A stretch of DNA of 64,000 nucleotides, taken from NCBI RefSeq assembly GCF_000686045.1, contig NZ_JMLV01000001.1, forward strand, positions 62,001 to 126,000. The letters are read 5' to 3'. The stretch comes from Fodinicurvata fenggangensis DSM 21160 (GTDB lineage Bacteria; Pseudomonadota; Alphaproteobacteria; Kiloniellales; DSM-21159). A program made the translations under genes and the position numbers. The notes beneath the pieces are model-generated. The model was given only the letters and a program-made list of their open reading frames with translations, did not search any database and was not told where the DNA came from. Shown one piece after another: positions 43,316 to 52,289 of the stretch (the first letter of the stretch is position 1; each line of letters begins with the position of its first letter).

Positions 43316-43489
43316 CTCCTGTGCCTCCTAGAATTTATCTGTATTAAGACCTGACGCGCCGCCTGGCTGAAGACAGCCCTGCGCCACTCAGGTAGGACTC
43401 TAACTACAATTGCCAGAAAAAGAGTTGATTGCATATTGAAACGTGTCAATAAAAGTATTGTCCTAGGTCAATCGGACAGAGGGACGGAA
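43316..43489. promoter_or_regulatory. Divergent uehA/enuR control region
   Basis: This 174-base spacer separates the divergent starts of uehA and enuR and must hold both promoters and probably EnuR operator sites. I could not pick out a convincing -35/-10 pair or palindrome. The enuR ATG at 43490 is preceded by GAGGGACGGAA. Confidence 0.5.
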
Positions 43490-44890
43490 ATGGCATGGAC
43501 TCCGAACCTGGAGCGCTTGCATCCGGGCGTTCCGAAGCACAAGGCTTTGGCCGAGGCGATTGTCTCGGATATCGGCAAGGGGCTTCTGAACAGCGGGGAT
43601 CGCATGCCCACACACCGGGCGCTGGCTCAGCGCCTGAAAGTCAGTGTTCAGACCGTCAGTGCTGCCTATCGCGAAGCCGAACGCCTGGGGTACCTGCAAG
43701 GAGAAGTCGGACGGGGAACCTTTGTCCGCACGCGCCTGACAGAAGGGGCTGGTTCTTACATGCTGGACAACCGCCCCCAGGACCTGATTGATCTTTCCAT
43801 TGTGCGTGCTGCCTACGGTTTTGAGCAGGAGAAGGCCTCGCGCCAGATCTTCAGTGACCTTTCTGAGAGTGACAATGCAGCCTGGATGCGGTCCTGCAGG
43901 CCCGTGGCCGGCACCGAATGGCACCGCGCCGTTGGCAGCAAATGGCTATCAAGTCATGGCCTGGAGGTTCCTGGCGAGCGATTGGTCATAACGAACGGTG
44001 GCTCGCAGGGGCTCTTTCTTGCCCTCAGTTCGATCATTCAAAGCGATGACGTCGTCCTGACCGGTAGCCTGACGGATCACGGTGTAATTGGCTGTGCCAA
44101 TGTCCTGGGGTTTACCCTAAGAGGCCTGCCAACGGATGAGCAGGGCGTCCTGCCGGACGCACTGGATAACTTTTGTCGTCATACAAAGGTGCGCGCCTTG
44201 GTATGTACACCGACCTACAGTAATCCGACCGGTGCTCTGGCTGGCGCGCAACGTCGCAAGCAAATTGCACAGGTGGCCGAGCATCATGGCGTGTACGTGA
44301 TCGAGGACGAGGTTTACCGTCCCCTTTGCCCTGATGCATTGCCGGCTATCGCCAGCTTCATTCCCGAGTTGGCGTTTTATTGCACGAGTTTCACCAAATC
44401 TGTCCTGACGGGACTTCGCACTGGCTACCTGGTTGTACCAACCTCTCTGACATTGCGGGTTGCCAGCATCCTGAGGGTTACCGGATGGATGGCCACACCC
44501 CTGCTGGCCGAGATAGCTTCACGCTGGGTCGAAGACGGAACGGCTGCGCACCTTGTGGCTGTGCAAAGGCGTGAAATGAGGGCACGGCAGCAGCTTGTGA
44601 CGAAGGCCCTGGGGGAGCAGGTTATCCGGAATCCGGTTAACTGGCTTGCAGCCTGGGTTTCGGTCCCCGACTACTGGTCAGAGGAAGCATTGCTCCAGGC
44701 CCTGCGCGAGCGAGGCGTGGCTGTCACCATTTCAGACCCCTTCATGACGCTTGGTGCAAACCGCCCGAATGCCATACGAATCTGCCTGGGTGGCCAGATA
44801 GACAGAATGCGTTTGGAGGAAGCCCTGGAGGTTATCCGCGAAACCTTCCAAAGATATCCGGCCATAAACGCTACAGGATTTCTCTCCTGA
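43490..44890 (+). CDS. enuR: MocR-type regulator of ectoine utilisation
   Basis: The 466-residue protein joins an N-terminal GntR winged helix (THRALAQRLKVSVQTVSAAYREAERLGYL, about residues 40-70) to a class I aminotransferase-like domain. That domain has CTPTYSNPTG, a VIEDEVYRPL segment and the PLP Lys in SFTKSVLTGLRTGYL near residue 302. This is the MocR/PdxR architecture, and EnuR is the member that controls ectoine and hydroxyectoine import and breakdown, sensing a pathway intermediate through PLP. The ATG at 43490 is chosen over an upstream in-frame start at 43436. It sits between uehA and uehB. Confidence 0.9.
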   Translation: MAWTPNLERLHPGVPKHKALAEAIVSDIGKGLLNSGDRMPTHRALAQRLKVSVQTVSAAYREAERLGYLQGEVGRGTFVRTRLTEGAGSYMLDNRPQDLIDLSIVRAAYGFEQEKASRQIFSDLSESDNAAWMRSCRPVAGTEWHRAVGSKWLSSHGLEVPGERLVITNGGSQGLFLALSSIIQSDDVVLTGSLTDHGVIGCANVLGFTLRGLPTDEQGVLPDALDNFCRHTKVRALVCTPTYSNPTGALAGAQRRKQIAQVAEHHGVYVIEDEVYRPLCPDALPAIASFIPELAFYCTSFTKSVLTGLRTGYLVVPTSLTLRVASILRVTGWMATPLLAEIASRWVEDGTAAHLVAVQRREMRARQQLVTKALGEQVIRNPVNWLAAWVSVPDYWSEEALLQALRERGVAVTISDPFMTLGANRPNAIRICLGGQIDRMRLEEALEVIRETFQRYPAINATGFLS

Positions 44891-44911
44891 ATTGTATCAG
44901 GACAATATAAT
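44885..44911 (+). promoter_or_regulatory. Palindrome and -10 box before uehB
   Basis: TCCTGA (44885-44890, including the enuR stop) and TCAGGA (44897-44902) form a perfect 6-6-6 palindrome. A consensus TATAAT (44906-44911) follows at once. It lies about 125 bases before the uehB start and may be the promoter/operator of the uehBC-eutABCDE operon. Confidence 0.45.
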
Positions 44912-45034
44912 GATTGAATCGCTTTTAAGTAAGAAGGCATGCTGTCCCGCGATAAAAGCCGCATGAAATGACCAAGAATTCTGGGCATTCGGAAAATGCG
45001 GGACCTAAGGGCAACAGGGAAAAACAGGTAACTC

Positions 45035-45607
45035 ATGTCGGAAAAAGCGCCTGCCGGGAGATCGGCCGCAATCCGCTGTCTGACCTCTATTGACAGCGGT
45101 ATTGCCTTTGTGGAGCGCCAGATATTGGCGATTTCGGTCATGCTTATGGCGATTAACACCGTCGCCAATGTCATTGCCAGGATCGGCTTCAGCTCCAGCT
45201 TGTTCTTTGCCGAAGAATTCAATCAGTTTCTGATCGTTCTGGTTACTTTCGTGGGGGCAAGTACGGCAGCACGCTATGGGCGTCATATCCGCATGTCGGC
45301 AATCACGGACGTTCTTCCCGAGAGGCCCCGCAAGGTGATGATGACAATCATAGCCATCGTGACGGCGGCCCTTCTGTTCGCCCTGATGGTATTCTCGATC
45401 AATTACCTTCTCAGTCTCTACCAATCAAATCGGCTGACGCCATCGCTGCGCCTTCCAGTCTATATCATCTACAGTTTCGTGCCGTTGGGATTGTTCCTTA
45501 CGGCCATACAGTATGTCTTTGCGGCGGCCGCCAACATCCTGAGCCCCGGTGTTTATCTTTCCTATACCGTCAAGGACGTGGAGTCTGACGGTCAGTCAAC
45601 GATGTAA
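45035..45607 (+). CDS. uehB: Ectoine TRAP transporter small permease
   Basis: The 190-residue protein has four membrane segments (about residues 28-48, 60-80, 103-125 and 143-165). The VGASTAARYGRHIRMSAITDVLP loop after the second is typical of DctQ proteins. It pairs with the large permease that starts 13 bases downstream. Assignment to ectoine uptake comes from the surrounding genes. It is the first gene of the long plus-strand operon through eutE. Confidence 0.87.
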   Translation: MSEKAPAGRSAAIRCLTSIDSGIAFVERQILAISVMLMAINTVANVIARIGFSSSLFFAEEFNQFLIVLVTFVGASTAARYGRHIRMSAITDVLPERPRKVMMTIIAIVTAALLFALMVFSINYLLSLYQSNRLTPSLRLPVYIIYSFVPLGLFLTAIQYVFAAAANILSPGVYLSYTVKDVESDGQSTM

Positions 45608-45619
45608 GGGGGGCACATC

Positions 45620-46900
45620 ATGGAAGTTACCATTCTCGCCGTCATGATCGGTTTGCTCCTGCTGGGTTTCCCCATGATGGTGCCGTTGCTGGCAGCCGTT
45701 TTCGTTGGCTTCTTCATCTTCATTCCCGCGCTCGACCCTACGATTATCGTTCAGCAGATGATCAGTGGCATCAGCCCGGTGGCCCTGATTGCGGTGCCGA
45801 TGTTCATCTTTGCGGCGGATATCGTCACGAAGGGACATACGGCCGACCGTCTGCTTGACCTGGCCATGTCCTTTGTCGGTCATGTGCGCGGTGGTCTGGC
45901 CATCACAACAGCACTTGGCTGTACAATGTTCGGCGCTGTCTCCGGGTCCACTCAGGCGACCGTGGTCGCCATGGGCAGCCCCTTGCGGCCCAAGATGCTG
46001 GATGCGGGTTACAAGGACAGCTTCACGCTTGCGCTGATCATCAATGCCAGTGACATCGCCTTCCTGATTCCGCCATCGATCGGCATGATCGTCTATGGCG
46101 TGGTGGCAAAGACCTCCATTGGGGAACTGTTCCTGGCTGGCGTCGTACCGGGCCTCATGATCCTGGCGATGTTCTCTGTCTTCTGCTGGATCTACGCACG
46201 TGTGAACAATATCCCGACTCAGCCCAAGGCAAGCTGGAGCGAACGTATTCGCATTGCCAAAAGGGCCGGGCTGGCAGCCTTCTTCCCGATCCTGATCATT
46301 GGCGGCATCTATGCCGGTTTATTCAGTCCCACTGAAGTGGCCGCCATTGCCGTGCTCTATGCCTTTATCCTGGAGGTTTTCATCTTCCGGGCGGTGAAGC
46401 TTTCGGAAGTTCCCTCGATTGCCTTTTCCACAGGCATGATCACGGCTGTTGTCTTCATTCTGGTAGGAGCGGGTGCCGCTTTTTCGTGGGTCATTTCATT
46501 TGCCCAGGTGCCGCAGGCCGTCATCGGCGGACTGGGACTGGAAGGCGCTGGGCCGACGATGACGCTGATCGCGATCACGATCGCCTATTTCATAGGCTGC
46601 ATGTTCGTGGATCCGATTGTGGTGATCCTGGTCCTGACCCCGATCTTCGCACCCCTGGTGGCGGCTGCGGGACTGGATCCGGTGCATGTAGGCACGCTGG
46701 TTACCCTGCAGGTTGCGATCGGTTCGGCGACGCCGCCCTTTGGCTGTGACATCTTCACGGCCATGGCCGTTTTCCGGCGACCCTACATGGACGTGATACG
46801 CGGAACACCGCCATTCATCTTTATCCTGGTGATGGCGGCAGGACTTCTGATTGCCTTCCCGCAGATTGCGCTCTTCCTGCCGACGATCGCACTGAGATGA
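45620..46900 (+). CDS. uehC: Ectoine TRAP transporter large permease
   Basis: The 426-residue DctM protein has about 12 membrane segments and motifs including IAVPMFIFAADIVTKGHTADRLLD, GAVSGSTQATVVAMGSPLRPKML and LFSPTEVAAIAVLYAFILEVFIF. It completes the UehABC sodium-driven transporter with uehA across the regulator gene. Its TGA overlaps the ATG of eutA (ATGA), linking transport and catabolism in translation. Confidence 0.9.
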   Translation: MEVTILAVMIGLLLLGFPMMVPLLAAVFVGFFIFIPALDPTIIVQQMISGISPVALIAVPMFIFAADIVTKGHTADRLLDLAMSFVGHVRGGLAITTALGCTMFGAVSGSTQATVVAMGSPLRPKMLDAGYKDSFTLALIINASDIAFLIPPSIGMIVYGVVAKTSIGELFLAGVVPGLMILAMFSVFCWIYARVNNIPTQPKASWSERIRIAKRAGLAAFFPILIIGGIYAGLFSPTEVAAIAVLYAFILEVFIFRAVKLSEVPSIAFSTGMITAVVFILVGAGAAFSWVISFAQVPQAVIGGLGLEGAGPTMTLIAITIAYFIGCMFVDPIVVILVLTPIFAPLVAAAGLDPVHVGTLVTLQVAIGSATPPFGCDIFTAMAVFRRPYMDVIRGTPPFIFILVMAAGLLIAFPQIALFLPTIALR

Positions 46901-47682
46901 ATGGGTGGCACGGGGACATCGCAACGCTGACGGCAACTCCGTCAAGCGCAGGCGGGATACGTCACGCCCGCATCGGCTTGCTGGCCTTGGCTACGGATCT
47001 GGCCAGTGAGTCAGACCTGCCGCAGCTGTTGCCGGATGATGTGGATCTCTACGCGTCACGCCTGGATTACCGCAATCCGGTGACGGTCGAGACCCTTCGG
47101 GCCATGGCCGGCTCAATTGAATCGGAGACCGCGAAGCTGCTTCCCGGAGGTGAACTGGATGCGGTGATCTATGGCTGTACGTCCGGAACCGCAGCGATTG
47201 GTGAGGGCGAGATTGCGCGCCTCATCCACCAGGTGCGCCCCGGAATAGCCGTAACCACGCCTCTAGGTGCCTGTCGTGAAGCCCTGCGTAGTCTGGAGGT
47301 TCGGCGTGTTGCGGTCCTGACCCCCTATACGCCCGCTGTCACGCGGTCCGTTGTCGAGCAAGTCGAAGGCTTCGGCTGCAGCGTCACCAATGTCGCCTGT
47401 TTTGATCTCGAGAGCGATTACGATATGGCCGCCCTTTCTCCTGAAGCCTTGCTGGAAGGGGGGAGGCAGGTGCTTGACGAAGACGCGGATGCCTTGTTTG
47501 TCTCCTGTACGGCGCTTCGCGCGTCGGGATTCGTGGATCTTCTGGAAAATCAACTGGGACGACCGGTGGTGGCCAGCAATCAGGCCCTGGCTTGGCATGC
47601 CATCAGGCTGATGGGGCGCGATGATGCTGTGGCTGGTGCCGGGCGGTTGATGCACATGCCTTTGCCTGGGGACTCCGCATGA
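46897..47682 (+). CDS. eutA: Aspartate racemase/maleate isomerase-like EutA
   Basis: The 261-residue protein belongs to the Asp/Glu racemase - maleate isomerase superfamily, with two Cys at the expected places: VIYGCTSGTAAIG near residue 88 and ALFVSCTALRASG near residue 205. EutA is thought to act with EutB and EutC in converting 5-hydroxyectoine toward ectoine. The start overlaps the uehC stop, and the stop overlaps the eutB start. Confidence 0.87.
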   Translation: MNGWHGDIATLTATPSSAGGIRHARIGLLALATDLASESDLPQLLPDDVDLYASRLDYRNPVTVETLRAMAGSIESETAKLLPGGELDAVIYGCTSGTAAIGEGEIARLIHQVRPGIAVTTPLGACREALRSLEVRRVAVLTPYTPAVTRSVVEQVEGFGCSVTNVACFDLESDYDMAALSPEALLEGGRQVLDEDADALFVSCTALRASGFVDLLENQLGRPVVASNQALAWHAIRLMGRDDAVAGAGRLMHMPLPGDSA

Positions 47683-48677
47683 TGGACTACGGAATTGGTT
47701 TGGCAGACATCGAACAGGCTCGGGACAGGATTGCAGGGACCGTGTCCCGAACCGCAGTGAATCCCTCTCTGTCACTAGGACAGAAGGTGGGCGTGCCCGT
47801 TCACATGAAACTGGAACACACACAGATCACCGGTAGCTTCAAGCTGCGCGGCGCTGCCAACGCGCTCGCCATGCTTTCCGACTCACAGCGTGCAAAAGGC
47901 GTGGTGGCGGTTTCAACGGGCAATCACGGCCGTGCTGTAGCTCATGCCGCAAGAGTGGCCGGCGTCAAGGCCGTGATCTGTCTTTCCGAATTGGTCCCAC
48001 GCAACAAGGTTGCGGCCATCGAGGCTCTGGGGGCGGAGCTGCAGATTTGCGGGCGCAGCCAGGACGAGGCCGAGCAAGAGGCGCTGCGTCTGGAACGCGA
48101 GGGCATGACCTACATATCGCCTTTCGACAACCCCGACGTAATTGCAGGGCAGGGAACCCTGGGCCTGGAGATGCTCGAGGACATGCCCGAGGCCGAGACC
48201 GTTGTCGTGCCCCTGTCCGGTGGGGGACTTCTGTCAGGGGTCGCACTGGCCATGAAAACCCATCGTCCTGACATCCGCCTGGTTGGTGTGACCATGTCGC
48301 GGGGCGCGGCGATGTATGAGAGCCTGAAAGCAGGACAACCGGTCGAGGTTGCGGAGGTCGAAAGCCTTGCCGATTCCCTGGGTGGGGGGATCGGGCTGCA
48401 GAACCGCTACACCTTTGCGATCGTCCGTGACCTTGTGGAGCGTTGTCTACTGGTGGAGGAGGAGGAATTGGCGGAGGCGATCCGGCATGCCTACCTTGAG
48501 GAGCAGCAGGTGCTCGAAGGCGGGGCGGCGGCTGGCATCGCTGCACTGTTAAGCGGTCGGTTGAAGCCCCAGGGCCCCACACTTGTTGTCCTTAGTGGAC
48601 GTAATCTGGATATGGACCAGCATCGCCAGCTGGTTTGCAGCAAGGATGGAGGAGCTCTGGAGGGGAAAGATGTCTGA
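47679..48677 (+). CDS. eutB: Threonine dehydratase-like EutB
   Basis: The 332-residue fold type II PLP enzyme has the Schiff-base Lys in ITGSFKLRGAANAL near residue 54. VSTGNHGRAVAHAA lies near residue 79 and the phosphate loop LSGGGLLSG near residue 184. It resembles threonine/serine dehydratases. In this cluster it is assigned to hydroxyectoine conversion with EutA and EutC. ATG codons at 47679 and 47682 are both possible. Its end overlaps the eutC start by 8 bases. Confidence 0.88.
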   Translation: MMDYGIGLADIEQARDRIAGTVSRTAVNPSLSLGQKVGVPVHMKLEHTQITGSFKLRGAANALAMLSDSQRAKGVVAVSTGNHGRAVAHAARVAGVKAVICLSELVPRNKVAAIEALGAELQICGRSQDEAEQEALRLEREGMTYISPFDNPDVIAGQGTLGLEMLEDMPEAETVVVPLSGGGLLSGVALAMKTHRPDIRLVGVTMSRGAAMYESLKAGQPVEVAEVESLADSLGGGIGLQNRYTFAIVRDLVERCLLVEEEELAEAIRHAYLEEQQVLEGGAAAGIAALLSGRLKPQGPTLVVLSGRNLDMDQHRQLVCSKDGGALEGKDV

Positions 48678-49662
48678 GATATCGATCCTGAGCGAAACCG
48701 ACTTGCGTGCGCTGGTGCCGCTCGATGCGGAGGCCGTGGATTGTGTCGAGGAGGCATTTTCCCGTTTGGCCGGGGCTGGCGTTGTCATGCCGCCGGTCAT
48801 GCGTCTTGATATCGAAGAGGCCAATGGCGAGGTCGACGTCAAGACTGCCTATGTGCCCGGCCTCGACTCCTTTGCCATCAAGATGAGTCCGGGCTTCTTC
48901 GACAATCCAAAGCTTGGCTTGCCCAGCCTGAACGGCCTGATGGTCGTGTTCTCCGCCCGAACGGGCCTGGTGGAAGCCCTTCTGCTGGACAACGGCTATC
49001 TGACCGATGTGCGTACTGCAGCGGCAGGCGCGGTCGCAGCCCGGCATTTGGCACCGCGCAATGCCACACAGGCCAGCATCCTTGGGGCTGGTGTGCAGGC
49101 GCGGCTTCAGTTGCAGGCTCTGACCCTGGTAAGGAATATCGCTCGGGTCAGCATTTGGGCACGTCGAAGTGAAAGTGCGAGCGAGTTTGCTGAATGGGCA
49201 AGGCGCGAACTGCAGCTTGAAGTGGATGTATGTAATACTGCGAGGCAGGCCGTCGATCAGGGTGAGGTGATCGTCACCACAACGCCGAGCCGCGAACCGT
49301 TGATAGAGCCGGGGTGGTTGAGGCAAGGGCAGCATGTGACGGCCATGGGGTCCGATTCGGAGCATAAGAACGAAATTTCACCGAATGTGTTTCTGGAAGT
49401 GGATCGTTATGTCTGCGACCGTCAAAGCCAATGCGCCCTGATGGGGGAGCTTCATCATGCACTGGAGGCGGGAGTGGTGCCGGAAGACAAGGTCTTTCCT
49501 GAACTTGGTGCCATTGTCTCAGGTCGCGAGAAAGGACGGGAGAGTGATGATCAGATTACATTATGTGACCTGACCGGTACGGGTGTTCAGGATACCGCGA
49601 TTGCTACGCTCGCCCGCAAGCGTGCAGTTGCAACAGGTGCGGGGGCGAGTTTCACTTCATGA
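48670..49662 (+). CDS. eutC: Ornithine cyclodeaminase/mu-crystallin-like EutC
   Basis: The 330-residue protein matches the ornithine cyclodeaminase family. It has VKTAYVPGLDSFAIKMSPGFFDN, LLDNGYLTDVRTAAAGAVAARHLA, a nucleotide-binding SILGAGVQARLQLQAL near residue 138 and VTAMGSDSEHKNEISP near residue 225. EutC is expected to be an NAD(P)-dependent step in the EutABC conversion of hydroxyectoine. The start at 48670 has GGGGAAAG partly overlapping; the longer frame from 48583 runs inside eutB and is rejected. Confidence 0.88.
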   Translation: MSEISILSETDLRALVPLDAEAVDCVEEAFSRLAGAGVVMPPVMRLDIEEANGEVDVKTAYVPGLDSFAIKMSPGFFDNPKLGLPSLNGLMVVFSARTGLVEALLLDNGYLTDVRTAAAGAVAARHLAPRNATQASILGAGVQARLQLQALTLVRNIARVSIWARRSESASEFAEWARRELQLEVDVCNTARQAVDQGEVIVTTTPSREPLIEPGWLRQGQHVTAMGSDSEHKNEISPNVFLEVDRYVCDRQSQCALMGELHHALEAGVVPEDKVFPELGAIVSGREKGRESDDQITLCDLTGTGVQDTAIATLARKRAVATGAGASFTS

Positions 49663-49687
49663 ATCCTGTTTTTTGGAGTCAATTGTA

Positions 49688-50869
49688 ATGGCGCAAGTTT
49701 CATTGCCGTTTGAACGTTCGGAGTACAACGAGCGCCTGTCGGCAACCCGGGCCGCGATGGAAAGAGAAGGCATGGATCTGCTGATCGTCAGCGATCCCTC
49801 GAACATGGCGTGGTTGACGGGGTACGACGGTTGGTCCTTCTACGTTCACCAGTGCGTGGTTCTGGGCCTGGAGGACGAGCCCGTCTGGTATGGCCGCATG
49901 CAGGATGCGAACGGTGCCCGGCGCACGGTTTTCATGCGTGAAGAGAACATCCTGCACTACCCCGATCATTACGTTCAGTCACTTGAACGCCATCCCATGG
50001 ATCTTCTGTCCAGCATCATCGAGGACCGTGGCAAGGGTACGGCATCGATCGGTGTGGAGATGGACAACTATTACTTCAGCGCTGCCTGTTTCCGTTCCCT
50101 TCAGCAGCACTTGCCCAATGCTGCCTTCAAGGACGCGACGGGACTGGTGAACTGGCGACGTGCGATCAAGTCGCCGCAGGAATTGGAGTACATGCGCCGG
50201 GCAGCGCGGATCAGCGAGGCCACCCAGCAGCGGGTCTGGGAGAAGGTGGAGCCCGGTCTGCCGAAGAATCAATTGGTGGCAGAGATCTACGATGCCCAGA
50301 TTCGCGGCGTTGATGGATATGGCGGTGATTATCCGGCCATCGTGCCCTTGCTGCCATCCGGTGCGGATGCCTCGGCGCCGCACCTGACCTGGGATGACAA
50401 GCCGTTCAAGGAGGGTGAAGGAACCTTTTTCGAGCTTTCCGGCTGCTATCGGCGCTATCACTGTCCACTCTCACGCACGATTTTTCTCGGCAAGCCGCCA
50501 CAAAAGTTCCTGGATACCGAAAAGGCGGTACTGGAGGGGATCGAAGCTGCTCTGAACGCGGCTCGGCCAGGCCACAGTTGCGAGGATATCGAGGCTGCCT
50601 GGCGTCAGGCCATTGCCCGGCATGGCCTGGAAAAGGAAAGCCGTTGCGGTTACTCAATAGGGCTGTCCTATCCTCCGGACTGGGGTGAGCGCACCATGAG
50701 TCTGAGGCCGGGCGACAGGACCGAATTGCGTCCTGGCATGTGTTTTCACTTGATTCCGGCGATCTGGCAGGATGACTGGGGACTGGAGATCACCGAAAGT
50801 TTCACCATCACCGAAGCGGGAGCCGAAGCCTTCTGTAACTATCCCAGGAAGCTTTTGATCAAGGACTGA
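49688..50869 (+). CDS. eutD: Ectoine hydrolase (M24/creatinase-like)
   Basis: The 393-residue protein has an N-terminal creatinase-like domain (MDLLIVSDPSNMAWLTGYDGWSFYVHQC) and a C-terminal pita-bread fold (GVEMDNYYFSAACF, RRAIKSPQELEYMRRAARISE, SIGLSYPPDWGERTMSL). EutD/DoeA opens the ectoine ring to N-alpha- and N-gamma-acetyl-diaminobutyrate. Usual M24 metal ligands are not all visible, as in creatinase. The ATG at 49688 has TGGAG upstream; a longer frame from 49583 overlaps eutC and is rejected. eutE follows after 7 bases. Confidence 0.9.
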   Translation: MAQVSLPFERSEYNERLSATRAAMEREGMDLLIVSDPSNMAWLTGYDGWSFYVHQCVVLGLEDEPVWYGRMQDANGARRTVFMREENILHYPDHYVQSLERHPMDLLSSIIEDRGKGTASIGVEMDNYYFSAACFRSLQQHLPNAAFKDATGLVNWRRAIKSPQELEYMRRAARISEATQQRVWEKVEPGLPKNQLVAEIYDAQIRGVDGYGGDYPAIVPLLPSGADASAPHLTWDDKPFKEGEGTFFELSGCYRRYHCPLSRTIFLGKPPQKFLDTEKAVLEGIEAALNAARPGHSCEDIEAAWRQAIARHGLEKESRCGYSIGLSYPPDWGERTMSLRPGDRTELRPGMCFHLIPAIWQDDWGLEITESFTITEAGAEAFCNYPRKLLIKD

Positions 50870-50876
50870 ATTCGCC

Positions 50877-51887
50877 ATGCTGGCTAGTGTTGAGTTTCTG
50901 CCGCCCAATCCGATCTCGACCTCACTGAATTTCGATTACGACGGAGTTCAGCACGGATTCCTGAAACTGCCGTATTCGCACGATGACTCGGCCTGGGGCG
51001 CCATCATGATTCCCATTACCGTGATACGTAACGGCGAAGGGGAAACTGCCCTGTTGACCGGTGGGAATCATGGGGACGAGTATGAAGGGCCCGTTACCTT
51101 GTTCAAGCTGGCCAACACCTTGACGGCGGACGAGATTCGAGGACGAGTCATTATCCTGCCCGCCATGAATTATCCGGCCTTCAATGCAGCGCGGAGGACT
51201 TCGCCCATTGATGGCGGTAACCTCAACAGGATGTTTCCCGGGCGCCCGGATGGAACCACCACACAGAAGATCGCAGACTATTTCCAGCGTTACCTTCTGC
51301 CCATGGCGGACTATGTTCTGGATTTTCATTCCGGCGGCAAGACGCTTGAGTTCGTGCCTTTCGCTGCTTGTCACATCCTGCCTGACAAGGAGCAGGAAGA
51401 CCAATGTCGCGCCGCCATGGAGGCCTTTTCGGCGCCCTATTCGATGCAGATGCTGGAGATGGACAGCCGCGGCATGTATGACACCGCAGCCGAGGCCCTG
51501 GGCAAGGTATTTGTCACCACGGAACTCGGTGGAGGAGGTACGGCCTCAGCGCGAAACGTCCGTATTGCCGATCGGGGCGTGCGCAATTTCCTGAAGCATG
51601 CGGGCATCCTGGATGGTGTTCCCGAGCGCACCGAGAGCATCAAGCTCGATATGCCCGGAGATGAATGCTTCGTGTCTTCGGAAGACGACGGCTTGTTGGA
51701 GCCCTGTGTCGATTTGGGAGATACGGTGCATGAGGGAGATGTCATCGCACGCGTGCACAATATCCGACGGACGGGCGTCCCCCCTCGAGACTACTACGCA
51801 ACCATGGACGGTCTGCTTGTTGCACGACACTTCCCGGGCATTGTCCGCGGGGGGGATTGCATTGCAGTTCTGGCCACCTGGTACTGA
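50877..51887 (+). CDS. eutE: N-acetyl-L-2,4-diaminobutyrate deacetylase
   Basis: The 336-residue protein is of the succinylglutamate desuccinylase/aspartoacylase family. The zinc motif TGGNHGDEYEGP near residue 62 gives His and Glu, and the third ligand is in VLDFHSGGKTLEF near residue 147. GGNLNRMFPGRP near residue 114 holds the substrate Arg. EutE/DoeB removes the acetyl group from N-acetyl-diaminobutyrate to release L-2,4-diaminobutyrate for the Atf step. It ends the uehBC-eutABCDE operon. Confidence 0.92.
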   Translation: MLASVEFLPPNPISTSLNFDYDGVQHGFLKLPYSHDDSAWGAIMIPITVIRNGEGETALLTGGNHGDEYEGPVTLFKLANTLTADEIRGRVIILPAMNYPAFNAARRTSPIDGGNLNRMFPGRPDGTTTQKIADYFQRYLLPMADYVLDFHSGGKTLEFVPFAACHILPDKEQEDQCRAAMEAFSAPYSMQMLEMDSRGMYDTAAEALGKVFVTTELGGGGTASARNVRIADRGVRNFLKHAGILDGVPERTESIKLDMPGDECFVSSEDDGLLEPCVDLGDTVHEGDVIARVHNIRRTGVPPRDYYATMDGLLVARHFPGIVRGGDCIAVLATWY

Positions 51888-52289
51888 TCGAAGGTCTCGC
51901 AGGCTTCGCCCCGAAACGACTTATTCCTAGAATAGATTGTGGTTAGCTGTAAGGTCTTGTTAACCCTTTGCTGCATACCCTGTGGCTTTCTCGCCATGTT
52001 GGGAAAGTTATTTAGCTAAAATACAGGAAAATAACGGATCAAAAACAGCAATCGCTTGAATATAGATCAGAGTATGTTAGAACCGTGAAACCTAACGCAT
52101 AGGTAGGAGGTGGTGGCTGAAGCTACCGATTTTTGCGAAGGTTTATCCCAAAATAGCTGGAAGCGTTTAGCGCGAGAGCATGGCGTCATACAGCGGCGCC
52201 TCAAAGCATTTTAGGTCTTAAGGAAAAGAATAACAATTTTGCATCTTTGTGCTCCGACTGGGGGCGAGAACTCTTACGAGGAGGGGGTG
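51888..52289. other. Intergenic region before the Lap-type secretion operon
   Basis: This 402-base, AT-richer spacer holds no gene that I can support. A possible terminator lies at 52112-52134: GGTGGC and GCTACC pair around TGAA, with one G-T pair, then a T-run. A loose promoter, TTGAAT (52056-52061) and TAGAAC (52078-52083) with 16 bases between, could serve the TolC-like gene. Both are weak calls. Confidence 0.4.
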
